This document shows positions 6,791 to 15,866 of a stretch of 64,000 bases of DNA, one piece after another. The translations under genes were made by a program, and so were the position numbers. Each line of letters opens with the position of its first letter. Within the stretch, counting starts at the first letter, position 1. The notes beneath the pieces were generated by a model. The model saw only the letters and a list, made by a program, of their open reading frames with translations, made no database searches and was not told the origin of the DNA. The DNA lies in assembly GCF_000006685.1 (NCBI RefSeq), contig NC_002620.2, positions 712,588-776,587 of the forward strand, given 5' to 3'. The stretch comes from Chlamydia muridarum str. Nigg (GTDB lineage: Bacteria > Chlamydiota > Chlamydiia > Chlamydiales > Chlamydiaceae).

Positions 6791-9700
6791 CTAAACAAAA
6801 CCTATCTCTTCTAACCTTGCTATCCTATCTCCCGAGAGCTTACCTTTCCTGAAATTTTCTCTTTGATGCTTTACCCAAGATGCCAGCTGAGGATTTTCAG
6901 GATACCTCTGAGGAACTCTACAATGCCCATGCTCTTCTTGGAAGCGTTGCAATTCTAAAAAATTCTCCTCCCATGCTCCTTCAAAAACATCCCAAACAAA
7001 ACCTATCTCTTCCAACTTTGTTATCCTATCTTCTGAAAGCTTACCTGCCTTAAAACATCTTCTTTGGACATGTACCCAAGACGCCAGCTGAGGATTTTCA
7101 GGATATCTACTAGGAACTCTACAATGCCCGTGCTCTTCTTGGAAGCGTTGCAATTCTAAAAAATTCTCCTCCCATGCTCCTTCAAAAACTTTCCAAATAA
7201 AACCTATCTCTTCCAACTTTGTTATCCTATCTTCTGAAAGCTTACCTGCCTTAAAACATCTTCTTTGGACATGTACCCAAGACGCCAGCTGAGGATTTTC
7301 AGGATATCTACTAGGAACTCTACAATGCCCGTGCTCTTCTTGGAAGCGTTGCAATTCTAAAAAATTCTCCTCCCATGCTCCTTCAAAAACTTTCCAAATA
7401 AAACCTATCTCTTCTAGCCTTGTTATCCTATCTTCTGAGAGCTTTCCTTCCTTAAAATCATTTCTCTGGTTGCGTACCCAAGTCGCCAGCTGAGGATTTT
7501 TAGGATACTCACGAGGAACTCTACAGTGGCCGTGCTCTTCTTGGAAGTGTCTTAGCTCCAGAAAATTCTCCTCCCACGCTCCTTCAGGAACATCCCAAAT
7601 AAAACCTATCTCATTCATCCTCTCTATCTTATCTTCTGAGAGCTTACCTGCCTTAAAACATCTTCTTTGGACATGTACCCAAGACGCCAGCTGAGGATTT
7701 TTAGGATACTCACGAGGAACTCTACAGTGGCCGTGTTCCTTTCGAAAGTCTAATAAAACTCCAAACTGTTCGTACCACCCATCAGATATTTGCTTAATTA
7801 CCTTCCTATTAAAAATAGGTAATATTTTTGGAGAGAGGGAATTAGCAAATTCTGCACCATCTATAGGAAAGGCATCATTTAAGATAATCGTAACTTTATC
7901 TAAAAGTTTAGCAGGATTTTTAAGTCTGCCTCTTCCCATTTCTATACGTAAATTATCTAATTGCTCAGATACCATATCATCATGTGTCTTCAAGGCCTTG
8001 AGCACATTCCAAACAGGACCAAAACAAGCGTTTTCAAAAGCTTGTTCGATATTATCTTCATCCATAAGATCGATATCGGCATCCAAGAGAACAGGGACTA
8101 TTATATAACCTTTTTCTTTATTAGGAGCTTGTCTGATCGCCCTTCCGACAGCTTGAATAATCTCTATATGAGAACCTTTAGGATCCACAAAAGCAATCCC
8201 ATTCAGAATAGGAAGATCAACTCCTTCTGATAAGCAATGCACATTCGCTATAACAGACACTTCTTTTGTAAGTTTAAAGTCTCTTAAAATATTGGCCCGA
8301 TGGCCTTGAGTCATATAGCCAAAGATACAGCTAGTGTTTAGCTTCTTAGGTCGTTGGTTTTGATCAATCTTCTCAAGAGCTGCTTCAAAGGTGTCGGCAA
8401 ACTTCTTGGCATCAGCCGTGCGACTATGATAGGAAATCGTGCGCTGAAGATGATATTGTTTCATAGTTTTAGCTATGAGAATCTGACTTGCAAGGGTTCT
8501 TGCATCATTTCCGTGATCGGAAATTTCCACACCTATTCCTTCTCCTTGGACGAAGGCTCCTTCTTCAGCATACTGTCGATACCGGGCATGGCTCATTAAA
8601 GGAATCACCACTTCATAATCACAGAGCAAATCTCTATCAATGGCTTGAGAGAAGGGGAGCTGATAAAATAGCGGACCAAATTTCTCATCATCATCCATCG
8701 AAACGATCTCAAACCCTTGATCTTTAGATAGAGCCTTTACCTGAGTAGAATAAATCCTTGGGGTAGCCGTCATGAACAATCTGCACCGAGATCTTAACCT
8801 ATGGACAGTAGAAAAAGCGGTATCCACTTTCCCCGCACAACGGTGCGCTTCATCTGCTAGAACAAGATCAAAAATTAAGTCCTTTTCTCTCTCACAAGCT
8901 TCGAATAGTTTAGGAGAAGACTGATACGTAGAAAAAATAATTTTTGGAACATTAGGTTCTTTTTTCAGCAATTCTAGAATTCTTGTTGGATCCGTCGTTA
9001 CTGGGAACCCTAGCTCAGAAACAGACATATCCTCATCATCGTTCTTTCTTTTTTTACCAACAGTATCGTCTGAGCAAACAAAAATAGGACGGAATGTGTA
9101 GAAATCGGTGTTATTTGCCCATTCACGAAACATCTGATCCACTAGCGAAATCGAAGGAACTAGAACAAGTGTGTACTTACATTGCAGTTTCTGAACGACC
9201 CATAATCCAACAAGAGATTTCCCTGTGCCACAAGCCATATAAATACGACCTTTATCATGTGTTGCAAATCCCTCCTCAATGGCACGAATCGCTTCTTCTT
9301 GATGGGGTCTAGGAGTTTTAAGTTTGGGTCTAGGCAGAGGTATTCGGGAGTTTCTCCATCTATTGAATTCCTCCATTTTGAGATATCGCGAGCTAACATT
9401 CCCTTGATTATTAATCTCGAACTTACAAGACACGCTGAGAGGCGCTGTATGAAGCAGTAATCGCAATGAAAAACGTGCTCGTAAAGATTCATCGACCTTA
9501 GCAGAAAAGGAGAGAAATGAATCTATATCTCTCCGTTCAATACGGGATTGTGGGTCATAACATTTACACTGGATCGCCCAAAACTCACCTGTATAAGTTT
9601 CTGCAATAAGATCGACACCTCGGTCTTTTGTATCTTGTTGCAGACTCAGTTTCCGTTTGATCTCCATTGGACAATCCGCCTGAAGCCAAACCTCCTTTAA

Positions 9701-9805
9701 CTCAAGTTTGTACTCAGGATCGCACTCTAAAAGCCACTTACAATACTTCTCAAATTCCTTACCCTGCTCCTGTACTGTAAGAACGGAAAAACTTTTATGA
9801 CTCAT
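6791..9805 (-). CDS. PD-(D/E)XK nuclease - SF2 helicase - five HA repeats fusion protein
   Basis: 1004 residues in three modules. Residues 1-150 are a Mrr-like nuclease: EQGKEFEKYCKWLLE with E18, then DRGVDLIAET (D65) and WAIQCKCYD (Q79, K81), the D...QxK variant. Residues about 160-640 are a superfamily 2 helicase: ACGTGKS (191-197), DEAH (318-321), TATP (346-349) and QAVGRAIR (551-558). Residues 677-1004 are five 67-residue helicase-associated (HA, PF03457-type) repeats, presumed nucleic-acid binding. The front end recalls HsdR and type ISP restriction motors, but no methyltransferase or specificity module is present in the protein or its neighbours. The start (ATG 9805) lacks a Shine-Dalgarno sequence, and no nearby alternative is better. 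The gene stands alone, with 372 bases free upstream and 440 downstream. Defence against foreign DNA or DNA repair are both possible. Confidence 0.88.
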   Translation of the reverse strand: MSHKSFSVLTVQEQGKEFEKYCKWLLECDPEYKLELKEVWLQADCPMEIKRKLSLQQDTKDRGVDLIAETYTGEFWAIQCKCYDPQSRIERRDIDSFLSFSAKVDESLRARFSLRLLLHTAPLSVSCKFEINNQGNVSSRYLKMEEFNRWRNSRIPLPRPKLKTPRPHQEEAIRAIEEGFATHDKGRIYMACGTGKSLVGLWVVQKLQCKYTLVLVPSISLVDQMFREWANNTDFYTFRPIFVCSDDTVGKKRKNDDEDMSVSELGFPVTTDPTRILELLKKEPNVPKIIFSTYQSSPKLFEACEREKDLIFDLVLADEAHRCAGKVDTAFSTVHRLRSRCRLFMTATPRIYSTQVKALSKDQGFEIVSMDDDEKFGPLFYQLPFSQAIDRDLLCDYEVVIPLMSHARYRQYAEEGAFVQGEGIGVEISDHGNDARTLASQILIAKTMKQYHLQRTISYHSRTADAKKFADTFEAALEKIDQNQRPKKLNTSCIFGYMTQGHRANILRDFKLTKEVSVIANVHCLSEGVDLPILNGIAFVDPKGSHIEIIQAVGRAIRQAPNKEKGYIIVPVLLDADIDLMDEDNIEQAFENACFGPVWNVLKALKTHDDMVSEQLDNLRIEMGRGRLKNPAKLLDKVTIILNDAFPIDGAEFANSLSPKILPIFNRKVIKQISDGWYEQFGVLLDFRKEHGHCRVPREYPKNPQLASWVHVQRRCFKAGKLSEDKIERMNEIGFIWDVPEGAWEENFLELRHFQEEHGHCRVPREYPKNPQLATWVRNQRNDFKEGKLSEDRITRLEEIGFIWKVFEGAWEENFLELQRFQEEHGHCRVPSRYPENPQLASWVHVQRRCFKAGKLSEDRITKLEEIGFIWKVFEGAWEENFLELQRFQEEHGHCRVPSRYPENPQLASWVHVQRRCFKAGKLSEDRITKLEEIGFVWDVFEGAWEENFLELQRFQEEHGHCRVPQRYPENPQLASWVKHQRENFRKGKLSGDRIARLEEIGFV
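6794..7777 (-). repeat. Five tandem 201-bp repeats encoding HA domains
   Basis: The units in gene order are 7577-7777, 7376-7576, 7175-7375, 6974-7174 and a shorter last one 6794-6973 (60 residues). Each begins with W-E and carries EHGHCRVP, NPQLASWV and GKLSEDRI. Units three and four are the same at protein level except in the last linker (FIWKVF against FVWDVF), and most of their DNA is identical. The first unit is the most divergent. This is the pattern of recent duplication or gene conversion, so copy number may vary between strains. Confidence 0.95.
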
Positions 9806-10177
9806 AATTCTATATCATTAATGCAGAAACTCCATCATTTTGGAGCAAATTAGCTGGAAAACCTCGTTTTCCCGCTGCTTCAACGGTAGAGTTTTCGATT
9901 CAACTATCTTGACTACTAAATTATGGGGAGAACGCAACTACTCTAAAGAAGTTTTACCACCTATCCCCTATGTGATTGGCTATAAAGCCGTGGGGAATGG
10001 TAGGGAAAACTAACGATTACAAGCAACGAAAGAGAAATTTTGATACTCAGTGACTTAGAAAATATCTTTGATGAATACCCAGTAGACACTGGGTATTCAT
10101 TCAAGCTATTCACTTATAGGATTAATAGATGGATTCGAACAACGTGATTTCCTTGTGAGGGAGTTCAGATAAAAAGA
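9806..10177. other. Gene-free stretch between trpF and the nuclease-helicase gene
   Basis: No open frame of note. It holds the helicase leader, with a small perfect hairpin GGAAAAC/GTTTTCC (9856-9872) and CTCCA/TGGAG just before the start codon. The only GGAG near the start is part of that second hairpin. I cannot find a convincing promoter for the helicase. The strongest structure is the palindrome described separately at 10071-10100. Confidence 0.45.
10071..10100. promoter_or_regulatory. Perfect 13-bp inverted repeat (terminator without T run, or operator)
   Basis: ATGAATACCCAGT (10071-10083) and its exact reverse complement (10088-10100) are separated by AGAC. It lies 78 bases after the trpF stop and 266 bases before the helicase start, both on the minus strand. 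No T run follows on either strand, which is unlike the other terminators of the window. It could be a stem stabilising the trpF 3' end, a factor-assisted terminator, or a binding site for a dimeric regulator. Confidence 0.6.
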
Positions 10178-10804
10178 TTACGATGTCAAATTCCCCACTC
10201 CTTTGGCAGAATCTATCAAAGCCTGCATGAGGGTAACATCTTTCCGTAAAACACCAGGACGCTCTACTCCTGAAGATACATCAATCCCCCTGGGACTAAG
10301 AAGTCTCACTGCCTCCCCAACATTTCCAGGATTCACTCCGCCTCCTAACATCCAGTTGTCATGTTGGAATGGAGAAAATGCTCTCCAATCAAAAGGTGTC
10401 CCCCTTTCTCCTCCAATGTGATCATATATCACAGTAACCGTGTTACTCATTGGAGGGATCGCTGCTGATGGCTGACCATTAGAATAGACAGACACAACAT
10501 AAAAAATGGAAAACAACTCTCGTAATTGAGAAAATTTAAAATCAATGTTCCTTCCAGACAACTGAATACTAGTAATTCCAGTTGCCGAGGAAATAGCGAT
10601 AATTTCCCCTATAGAATGCTCTGAAAACACTCCTACAGGTTCCGAACCACCATCTCGTATTGCTTCTACAATGCACTTTGCCGTCTCTTTGGTAACGCAT
10701 CTTTGAGAATCTTTAGCAAAAATCATGCCAACATAGTCAGCTCCAGCTTTAGCAGCTTCCCAAGCATCATCAGGATGCGTAACACCACAAATTTTCACCT
10801 TCAT
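10178..10804 (-). CDS. trpF: Phosphoribosylanthranilate isomerase
   Basis: 208 residues. It converts N-(5-phosphoribosyl)anthranilate to the carboxyphenylamino-deoxyribulose phosphate of tryptophan synthesis. Family motifs: [14 protein letters not shown] at the start (catalytic Cys in KICG), [28 protein letters not shown], the phosphate-binding [11 protein letters not shown], and GIDVSSGVE near the C terminus (catalytic Asp). The gene at this place in C. trachomatis is often labelled trpC, but this protein is the isomerase (TrpF), not indole-glycerol-phosphate synthase. It is alone here, with no other trp gene in the window. Confidence 0.93.
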   Translation of the reverse strand: MKVKICGVTHPDDAWEAAKAGADYVGMIFAKDSQRCVTKETAKCIVEAIRDGGSEPVGVFSEHSIGEIIAISSATGITSIQLSGRNIDFKFSQLRELFSIFYVVSVYSNGQPSAAIPPMSNTVTVIYDHIGGERGTPFDWRAFSPFQHDNWMLGGGVNPGNVGEAVRLLSPRGIDVSSGVERPGVLRKDVTLMQALIDSAKGVGNLTS

Positions 10805-10999
10805 ACAATAAAGGGTCTAAGACCAACTATTTAACGAAATAAACAAGAAAAAAATAAGGAAAGGTATTTAGCGTATCTAAAAGATTTATATCAAAGCAAT
10901 AAAAAATAAATCGGATAAAATAAGCCCCTCTTGCAAGAAATCGAATATTACGCTTTGATCTATTCTACGAAATGAGTGCACAGGTTATTCGGAAATTCC

Positions 11000-11812
11000 A
11001 TGCTTACAGATAAAAAAAGTTCTCCTACTTGGTCTAGTCTTCTCCCCTCCGAAACATCACAATATTTTGTTTTCGGTAACTGGAAAATGAACAAAACTTT
11101 TAGCGAAGCTCAGACCTTCTTAAAAGATTTTGTTTCTTGTGAAATTCTCTCTAATCCTAAAATCATTACAGGGATTATACCCCCGTTCACACTTCTGTCC
11201 TCCTGTCAGCAAATCATAAAGAATACCCCTATCCGTTTAGGAGCCCAAACTTTACACGAGGTGGATTCAGGAGCATTTACTGGGGAAATTTCAGCTCCAA
11301 TGCTCAAAGACATCGGAGTCGATTTTGTCCTCATTGGGCATTCTGAAAGACGCCACATCTTCCATGAACAAAATCACTCTCTTGCAGAAAAACTACTCGC
11401 AGCGATTCGTAACGGAATCGTTCCCGTTCTTTGTATCGGAGAAACCCTAGAAGAACAAGAAGCTGGAGCAACTCAAGATATTCTTTTAGAACAACTAACC
11501 GTAGGGTTATCTCGACTCCCAGAACATGCCCCCTTCATTCTAGCTTATGAACCGGTCTGGGCTATCGGCACAGGGAAAGTAGCTAATCCTGACTTAGTTC
11601 AAGAAATTCATGCTTTCTGTAGAAATGTCGTCAAAGATCTTATTTCTAAGGATGCTGCCGAGCGCACTCCTATTCTTTATGGAGGGTCTGTGAAAGCTGA
11701 TAATACTCGCGCACTTACTCTCTGTCCGGACGTTAACGGACTTTTAGTTGGAGGAGCTTCTCTATCTGTAGAGAGTTTTCTTGCTATTATACAACAAATC
11801 GCTGTCTCATAA
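11000..11812 (+). CDS. tpiA: Triosephosphate isomerase
   Basis: 270 residues from the ATG at 11000. A longer frame opens at GTG 10976, but the ATG version (MLTDKKSS...) fits what I recall of chlamydial homologues better. It interconverts dihydroxyacetone phosphate and glyceraldehyde 3-phosphate. Visible: FGNWKMN with the active-site Asn and Lys, IGHSERR (catalytic His), AYEPVWAIGTGK (catalytic Glu, mobile loop), YGGSV and LLVGGASL (phosphate binding). About 20 residues at the N terminus are extra compared with E. coli. It starts a plus-strand run that continues with xseA 12 bases later. Confidence 0.96.
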   Translation: MLTDKKSSPTWSSLLPSETSQYFVFGNWKMNKTFSEAQTFLKDFVSCEILSNPKIITGIIPPFTLLSSCQQIIKNTPIRLGAQTLHEVDSGAFTGEISAPMLKDIGVDFVLIGHSERRHIFHEQNHSLAEKLLAAIRNGIVPVLCIGETLEEQEAGATQDILLEQLTVGLSRLPEHAPFILAYEPVWAIGTGKVANPDLVQEIHAFCRNVVKDLISKDAAERTPILYGGSVKADNTRALTLCPDVNGLLVGGASLSVESFLAIIQQIAVS

Positions 11813-11824
11813 ATCATAGTACCT

Positions 11825-13375
11825 ATGTCGATAACATCTCCTCCTGTAGAAGTCTCTGTCCTTACAGATTCTATTAAGAATCTTTTAGAAAAAAATTTTC
11901 TTCGGGTAGTGGTTAAAGGAGAACTCAGCAACGTCTCTTTGCAAACGAGTGGACACCTTTACTTTGCTATCAAAGATAGTAAGGCTGTTCTCAATGGAGC
12001 CTTTTTTCATTTCCGCAGCAAATACTTTGATCGTAGGCCCAAAGACGGAGATTACGTGATTCTTCACGGGAAACTCACCGTCTATGCTCCTAGAGGTCAA
12101 TATCAAATCGTAGCCTATGCCCTTACCTTCTCTGGGGAAGGCAATTTGCTACAACAATTCGAAGAACGTAAACAACGTCTCGCTGCGGAAGGATATTTCG
12201 ATCCCAAACGTAAGCGTCAGATTCCTTCTGAAGCTAGAACAATAGGGGTCATCACAAGCCCTACAGGAGCTGTCATTCAGGATATTTTACGAGTTCTTTC
12301 TCGACGCTGTCACCAATTTCAAGTGATCCTATACCCAGTCACTGTACAAGGTCCTACTGCTGCTCAAGAAATTTCTCGAGCCATTCAAGTTTTCAATCAA
12401 GAAAACATTAAAATCGACACGCTCATTGTTGCCAGGGGTGGTGGTAGCATCGAAGATCTTTGGGCCTTTAATGAAGAAATCCTAGTCAAAGCTATTGCAG
12501 CAAGTTCTATCCCTATTATTTCTGCTGTTGGTCATGAAACCGATTTTACTCTTTGTGACTTTGCTGCAGATGTTCGCGCACCAACCCCCTCGGCTGCAGC
12601 AGAAATTGTATGTAAAAGCAGTGAACAATATCACCAAGAGCTTCAAAATTTACTTCGACATCTCTCATCCCACTCGAGACAATTTATTGCTGCAAAAAAG
12701 AATCTTCTCTCTCATTGGAAAAAGCATCTTGCTACAGCAGATTTTTACCATACAGCACAACAAACTTTGGATTACACCCGACTATCCTTAGAAAGAACTC
12801 TAGATGCTAAACTCGAACATTATAAACAGCATCTCGCACAATATAAGCGTTGGCTAAAGAGCGATATCCTAATCCGTGTAGAAAAACACCTGTCTAATCT
12901 CAATCAAGCTCTTGAATCAGCTATTAAAAATAAACTTTATTCTAATAAAGTCTCTTTACATCAGCTATATACTTCTCGTTTCAAAAATGAATTACCTAAT
13001 TTACAACATCGCACTCAACACGCAAAACATCTTTTAAACCAACTTTCTCGTAGATTGCACTTTGTAATGGCAAACTCACAAGAAACGAAATTACAAAGGT
13101 TTGCTCGCTTACAAGAAGAATTTTCTTTCATGATACAGCACCTTTTAACCAAAGCTAAGGAACGCTGCCAGTCCGTACAAGAACAGATGGCCTCTCTGAA
13201 TCCAAAAAATGTTTTGAAAAGAGGTTTTGCCCAGCTCTTTGACTTTAATAAACACTCTGTTATCATTTCAGCTGAATCTCTTAAGCAAAGCGATCTTGTG
13301 CGGGTCTGCCTCCAAGACGGTGAAGCAGTTTTATCAGTAAAAGAAGTTTGGCTGAACAATGACAAAAAAGGCTAA
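11825..13375 (+). CDS. xseA: Exodeoxyribonuclease VII large subunit
   Basis: 516 residues. With XseB it degrades single-stranded DNA from both ends. The N-terminal OB-fold is seen in [35 protein letters not shown] and [18 protein letters not shown]. The catalytic core has [33 protein letters not shown] and [27 protein letters not shown]. The following roughly 200 residues form the long coiled coil that binds XseB, and LKRGFAQLF closes the protein. It overlaps xseB by 17 bases, so the subunits are coupled. Confidence 0.97.
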
Positions 13376-13577
13376 AAACGTGGAAAAAGTTCCCTTTGAA
13401 GACGCAATGAAACGCTTGGAAGAGATTATAGATCTCATGAATCAGCCAACAACGGCTTTAGAAGCTTCTCTCGCTTTATATGAAGAAGCCGATCAGTTGA
13501 TGCGCATATGCGAGTCCCGCATCCAAGAAGTTGAAGCACGTATTAAACAGCTCTCCGATCAACGGAGCGAATCATAA
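13359..13577 (+). CDS. xseB: Exodeoxyribonuclease VII small subunit
   Basis: 72 residues, the usual XseB size, with [35 protein letters not shown] and a helical tail ARIKQL. It forms the helical bundles that cap the XseA coiled coil. The start lies inside the end of xseA. A second, divergent member of the same family begins six bases after its stop. Confidence 0.95.
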
Positions 13578-13583
13578 TCGGCT

Positions 13584-13856
13584 ATGCAAGAAGTCTTTGT
13601 TCCCGACGCAAGTCATTTGGATGACATTATACAACGCCTTCTTGTCTTACAGAAGGAACTGGATAGTTGCCATTCCATAGAGGCCACCCTGGCCATCTAC
13701 GAGGAGATGTTTTCTCTCATTCACCAAGGAGAGACTCATTTGAGTCGTGTCGAGCAGCACAGTTTTCAACTACAATTAAACTCCGATGGTTCTATCGTTA
13801 AAGATGCTTCAGGCAACCCTATTAAGCATCCCTTTATCCCTGGGGAGCCTGCATGA
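13584..13856 (+). CDS. XseB-like paralogue (CT330-like)
   Basis: 90 residues. Residues 10-65 follow the XseB heptad pattern: LDDIIQRLLVLQKELDSC, then SIEATLAIYEEMFSLIHQGE and THLSRVEQH, to be set against [14 protein letters not shown] and [16 protein letters not shown] in the preceding gene. A 25-residue tail rich in Pro and Gly (SGNPIKHPFIPGEPA) is extra. It lies between xseB and dxs with a 6-base gap before and a 4-base overlap after, so it is cotranscribed. It may be a second small subunit or a regulator of the XseA filament; this is inference from the alignment by eye. Confidence 0.75.
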   Translation: MQEVFVPDASHLDDIIQRLLVLQKELDSCHSIEATLAIYEEMFSLIHQGETHLSRVEQHSFQLQLNSDGSIVKDASGNPIKHPFIPGEPA

Positions 13857-15751
13857 TCTCCCCTCTTCTACAACATATTAGCTCCCCTCAAAAGCTGCGT
13901 TCCTTATCTCTAGATCAACTTCCTTTGTTATGCGATGAAATCCGTAACAGAATTATTGCGACCCTTTCTTTAACAGGAGGCCATTTAGCTTCCAATTTAG
14001 GCATAGTTGAGCTCACTGTTGCTTTACATTATGTTTTCGCTTCTCCTGAGGATCAATTCATTTTTGACGTTGGACACCAAGCTTATGTACACAAACTACT
14101 AACAGGACGTAATACAGAAGCCTTCTCTAATATACGACATGATAATGGACTAAGTGGATTTACAAGCCCCCAGGAATCCAATCATGACATTTTTTTTTCT
14201 GGACATGCTGGAAATGCTCTTTCTTTAGCATTGGGGTTAGCTAAGGGAGCATCCCACGGCTCTTCGCATATTCTTCCTATACTCGGAGATGCTGCTTTTT
14301 CTTGTGGGCTCACCCTAGAGGCTCTGAATAATGTTCCCTCTGACTTATCGAAATTTATTATTGTCCTTAACGACAACCAAATGTCGATCTCTGAGAATGT
14401 AGGCAATATCCCTCAGGGAATCTCTCAGTGGATTCAGCCCCCAAAGTTCGATAAAATATTCCAGAAAATACATTCCTGGATGAGAAAAATTCCTGGTTTT
14501 TCACGACAAAAAAGCGAACTGTTGCACAAGGTGGATATTGCTCTAAAATCTTTATCTCATCCTTTATTTGAACAATTTGGCATCCATTATGTAGGTCCTT
14601 TCGACGGACATAACATTAAAAAACTCATTCCTGCTTTAGAAGCAGTCAAAGGGCTCCCCTACCCCGTTCTTTTTCATGTATGCACAGCTAAGGGCAATGG
14701 TTTGGCTGAGGCCGAAAAAGACCCAGCTCTCTATCACGGAGTAAAAGCTTATTTCAAAAATCATTCCCCCAAGAAAAAACCTCTTAGTTCTGAAGTAAAA
14801 ACACCCTCTTCTTTCCCTCAGCATGTAGGCCATATCCTATGCCAATTAGGGGAAAAACATCCTCGCTTGCAAGTCGTGACTCCTGCCATGTCCTTGGGAT
14901 CTTGTTTAGAAGATTTCCGTAAACAATTCCCTGATCGCTTCACTGATGTAGGGATAGCAGAAGGCCATGCCGTGACTTTTTCGGCAGGAATAGCTCGAAG
15001 CGGCACTCCTGTAGTCTGTTCTATCTATTCCACATTTTTAAACCGAGCTATGGATAACGTATTTCACGATGTCTGCATGCAAGAACTCCCCGTGATTTTT
15101 GCTATTGACCGAGCAGGGTTAGCCTTCCATGATGGGCGAAGCCATCATGGAATTTATGACTTAGGGTTCCTATGTTCTATGCCTAATATGGTAGTTTGCC
15201 AGCCGAGAAACGCCAGCGTTCTTGAAAGACTGCTATTCTCTTCTTTACTTTGGAAGTCCCCTTGCGCGATTCGATACCCCAACCTCTCTACTCGTAAAGA
15301 AGTCTCCAATCCTTCTTTTAGTCCTATTTTCCCTGGAGAAGCAGAAGTTCTTTGCCAAGGAGACGATCTATTATTAATAGCCCTTGGACACATGTGTGAT
15401 ACTGCTCTAGCAGTCAAAGAACAACTTCTTGATCATGGGATCTCTACCACTGTTGTTGATCCCATTTTTATTAAACCTTTAGATACAGAACTTCTGCAAA
15501 CACTGCTTTCCCATCACTCAAAAGTAGTCGTTTTAGAAGAGCACTCTATTCATGGGGGATTATCCGCAGAATTCCTTCTCTTCTTAAATAACCACAATCT
15601 TAAAACCGATGTTCTCTCTTTAGGTATTCCTGATATATTTATTCCTCATGGGAATCCTGAAACGATTTTAAATATGATTGGGTTAACTAGCGATCAGATC
15701 ACCCTGAAGATTCTCGCGCATTTTAATTTTTCAGCACCTATTCCCATCTAG
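13853..15751 (+). CDS. dxs: 1-deoxy-D-xylulose-5-phosphate synthase
   Basis: 632 residues, usual length. It joins pyruvate and glyceraldehyde 3-phosphate, the first step of the MEP isoprenoid pathway. TPP-binding and catalytic features are present: GGHLASNLGIVELTVALHY, FDVGHQAYVHKLLTGR, the GDAAFSCGLTLEALNN diphosphate motif, HYVGPFDGHN, and the pyrimidine-binding domain DVGIAEGHAVTFSAGIA with FAIDRAGL. The C-terminal domain has LEEHSIHGGLSAEF. The start overlaps the XseB-like gene by four bases (ATGA). Coupling exo VII with dxs is a common bacterial arrangement. Confidence 0.97.
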   Translation: MISPLLQHISSPQKLRSLSLDQLPLLCDEIRNRIIATLSLTGGHLASNLGIVELTVALHYVFASPEDQFIFDVGHQAYVHKLLTGRNTEAFSNIRHDNGLSGFTSPQESNHDIFFSGHAGNALSLALGLAKGASHGSSHILPILGDAAFSCGLTLEALNNVPSDLSKFIIVLNDNQMSISENVGNIPQGISQWIQPPKFDKIFQKIHSWMRKIPGFSRQKSELLHKVDIALKSLSHPLFEQFGIHYVGPFDGHNIKKLIPALEAVKGLPYPVLFHVCTAKGNGLAEAEKDPALYHGVKAYFKNHSPKKKPLSSEVKTPSSFPQHVGHILCQLGEKHPRLQVVTPAMSLGSCLEDFRKQFPDRFTDVGIAEGHAVTFSAGIARSGTPVVCSIYSTFLNRAMDNVFHDVCMQELPVIFAIDRAGLAFHDGRSHHGIYDLGFLCSMPNMVVCQPRNASVLERLLFSSLLWKSPCAIRYPNLSTRKEVSNPSFSPIFPGEAEVLCQGDDLLLIALGHMCDTALAVKEQLLDHGISTTVVDPIFIKPLDTELLQTLLSHHSKVVVLEEHSIHGGLSAEFLLFLNNHNLKTDVLSLGIPDIFIPHGNPETILNMIGLTSDQITLKILAHFNFSAPIPI

Positions 15752-15866
15752 CACTTTTTCAAAGTTTACCCCTCCCCATCGCTAAATATTTTGTATAGTT
15801 GAAGGCTTCTTTCATTTTGGATATCCTAAGAAAATATTCCTCTTACTAATACTGGGATCCCGCTTT

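Noticed and set aside
6277..10177. Possible integrative element between the CAT tRNA and trpF, bounded by the tRNA
   Set aside because: There is no integrase, no second copy of the tRNA 3' end, and only one gene. The tRNA and helicase are separated by 440 bases and face each other. Plain vertical descent or gene loss in relatives explains the pattern as well.
10805..10999. Small RNA gene between trpF and tpiA
   Set aside because: Only short AT-rich DNA with a weak GGTC/GACC hairpin; I found no terminator with a T run and no strong promoter, so nothing supports an RNA.
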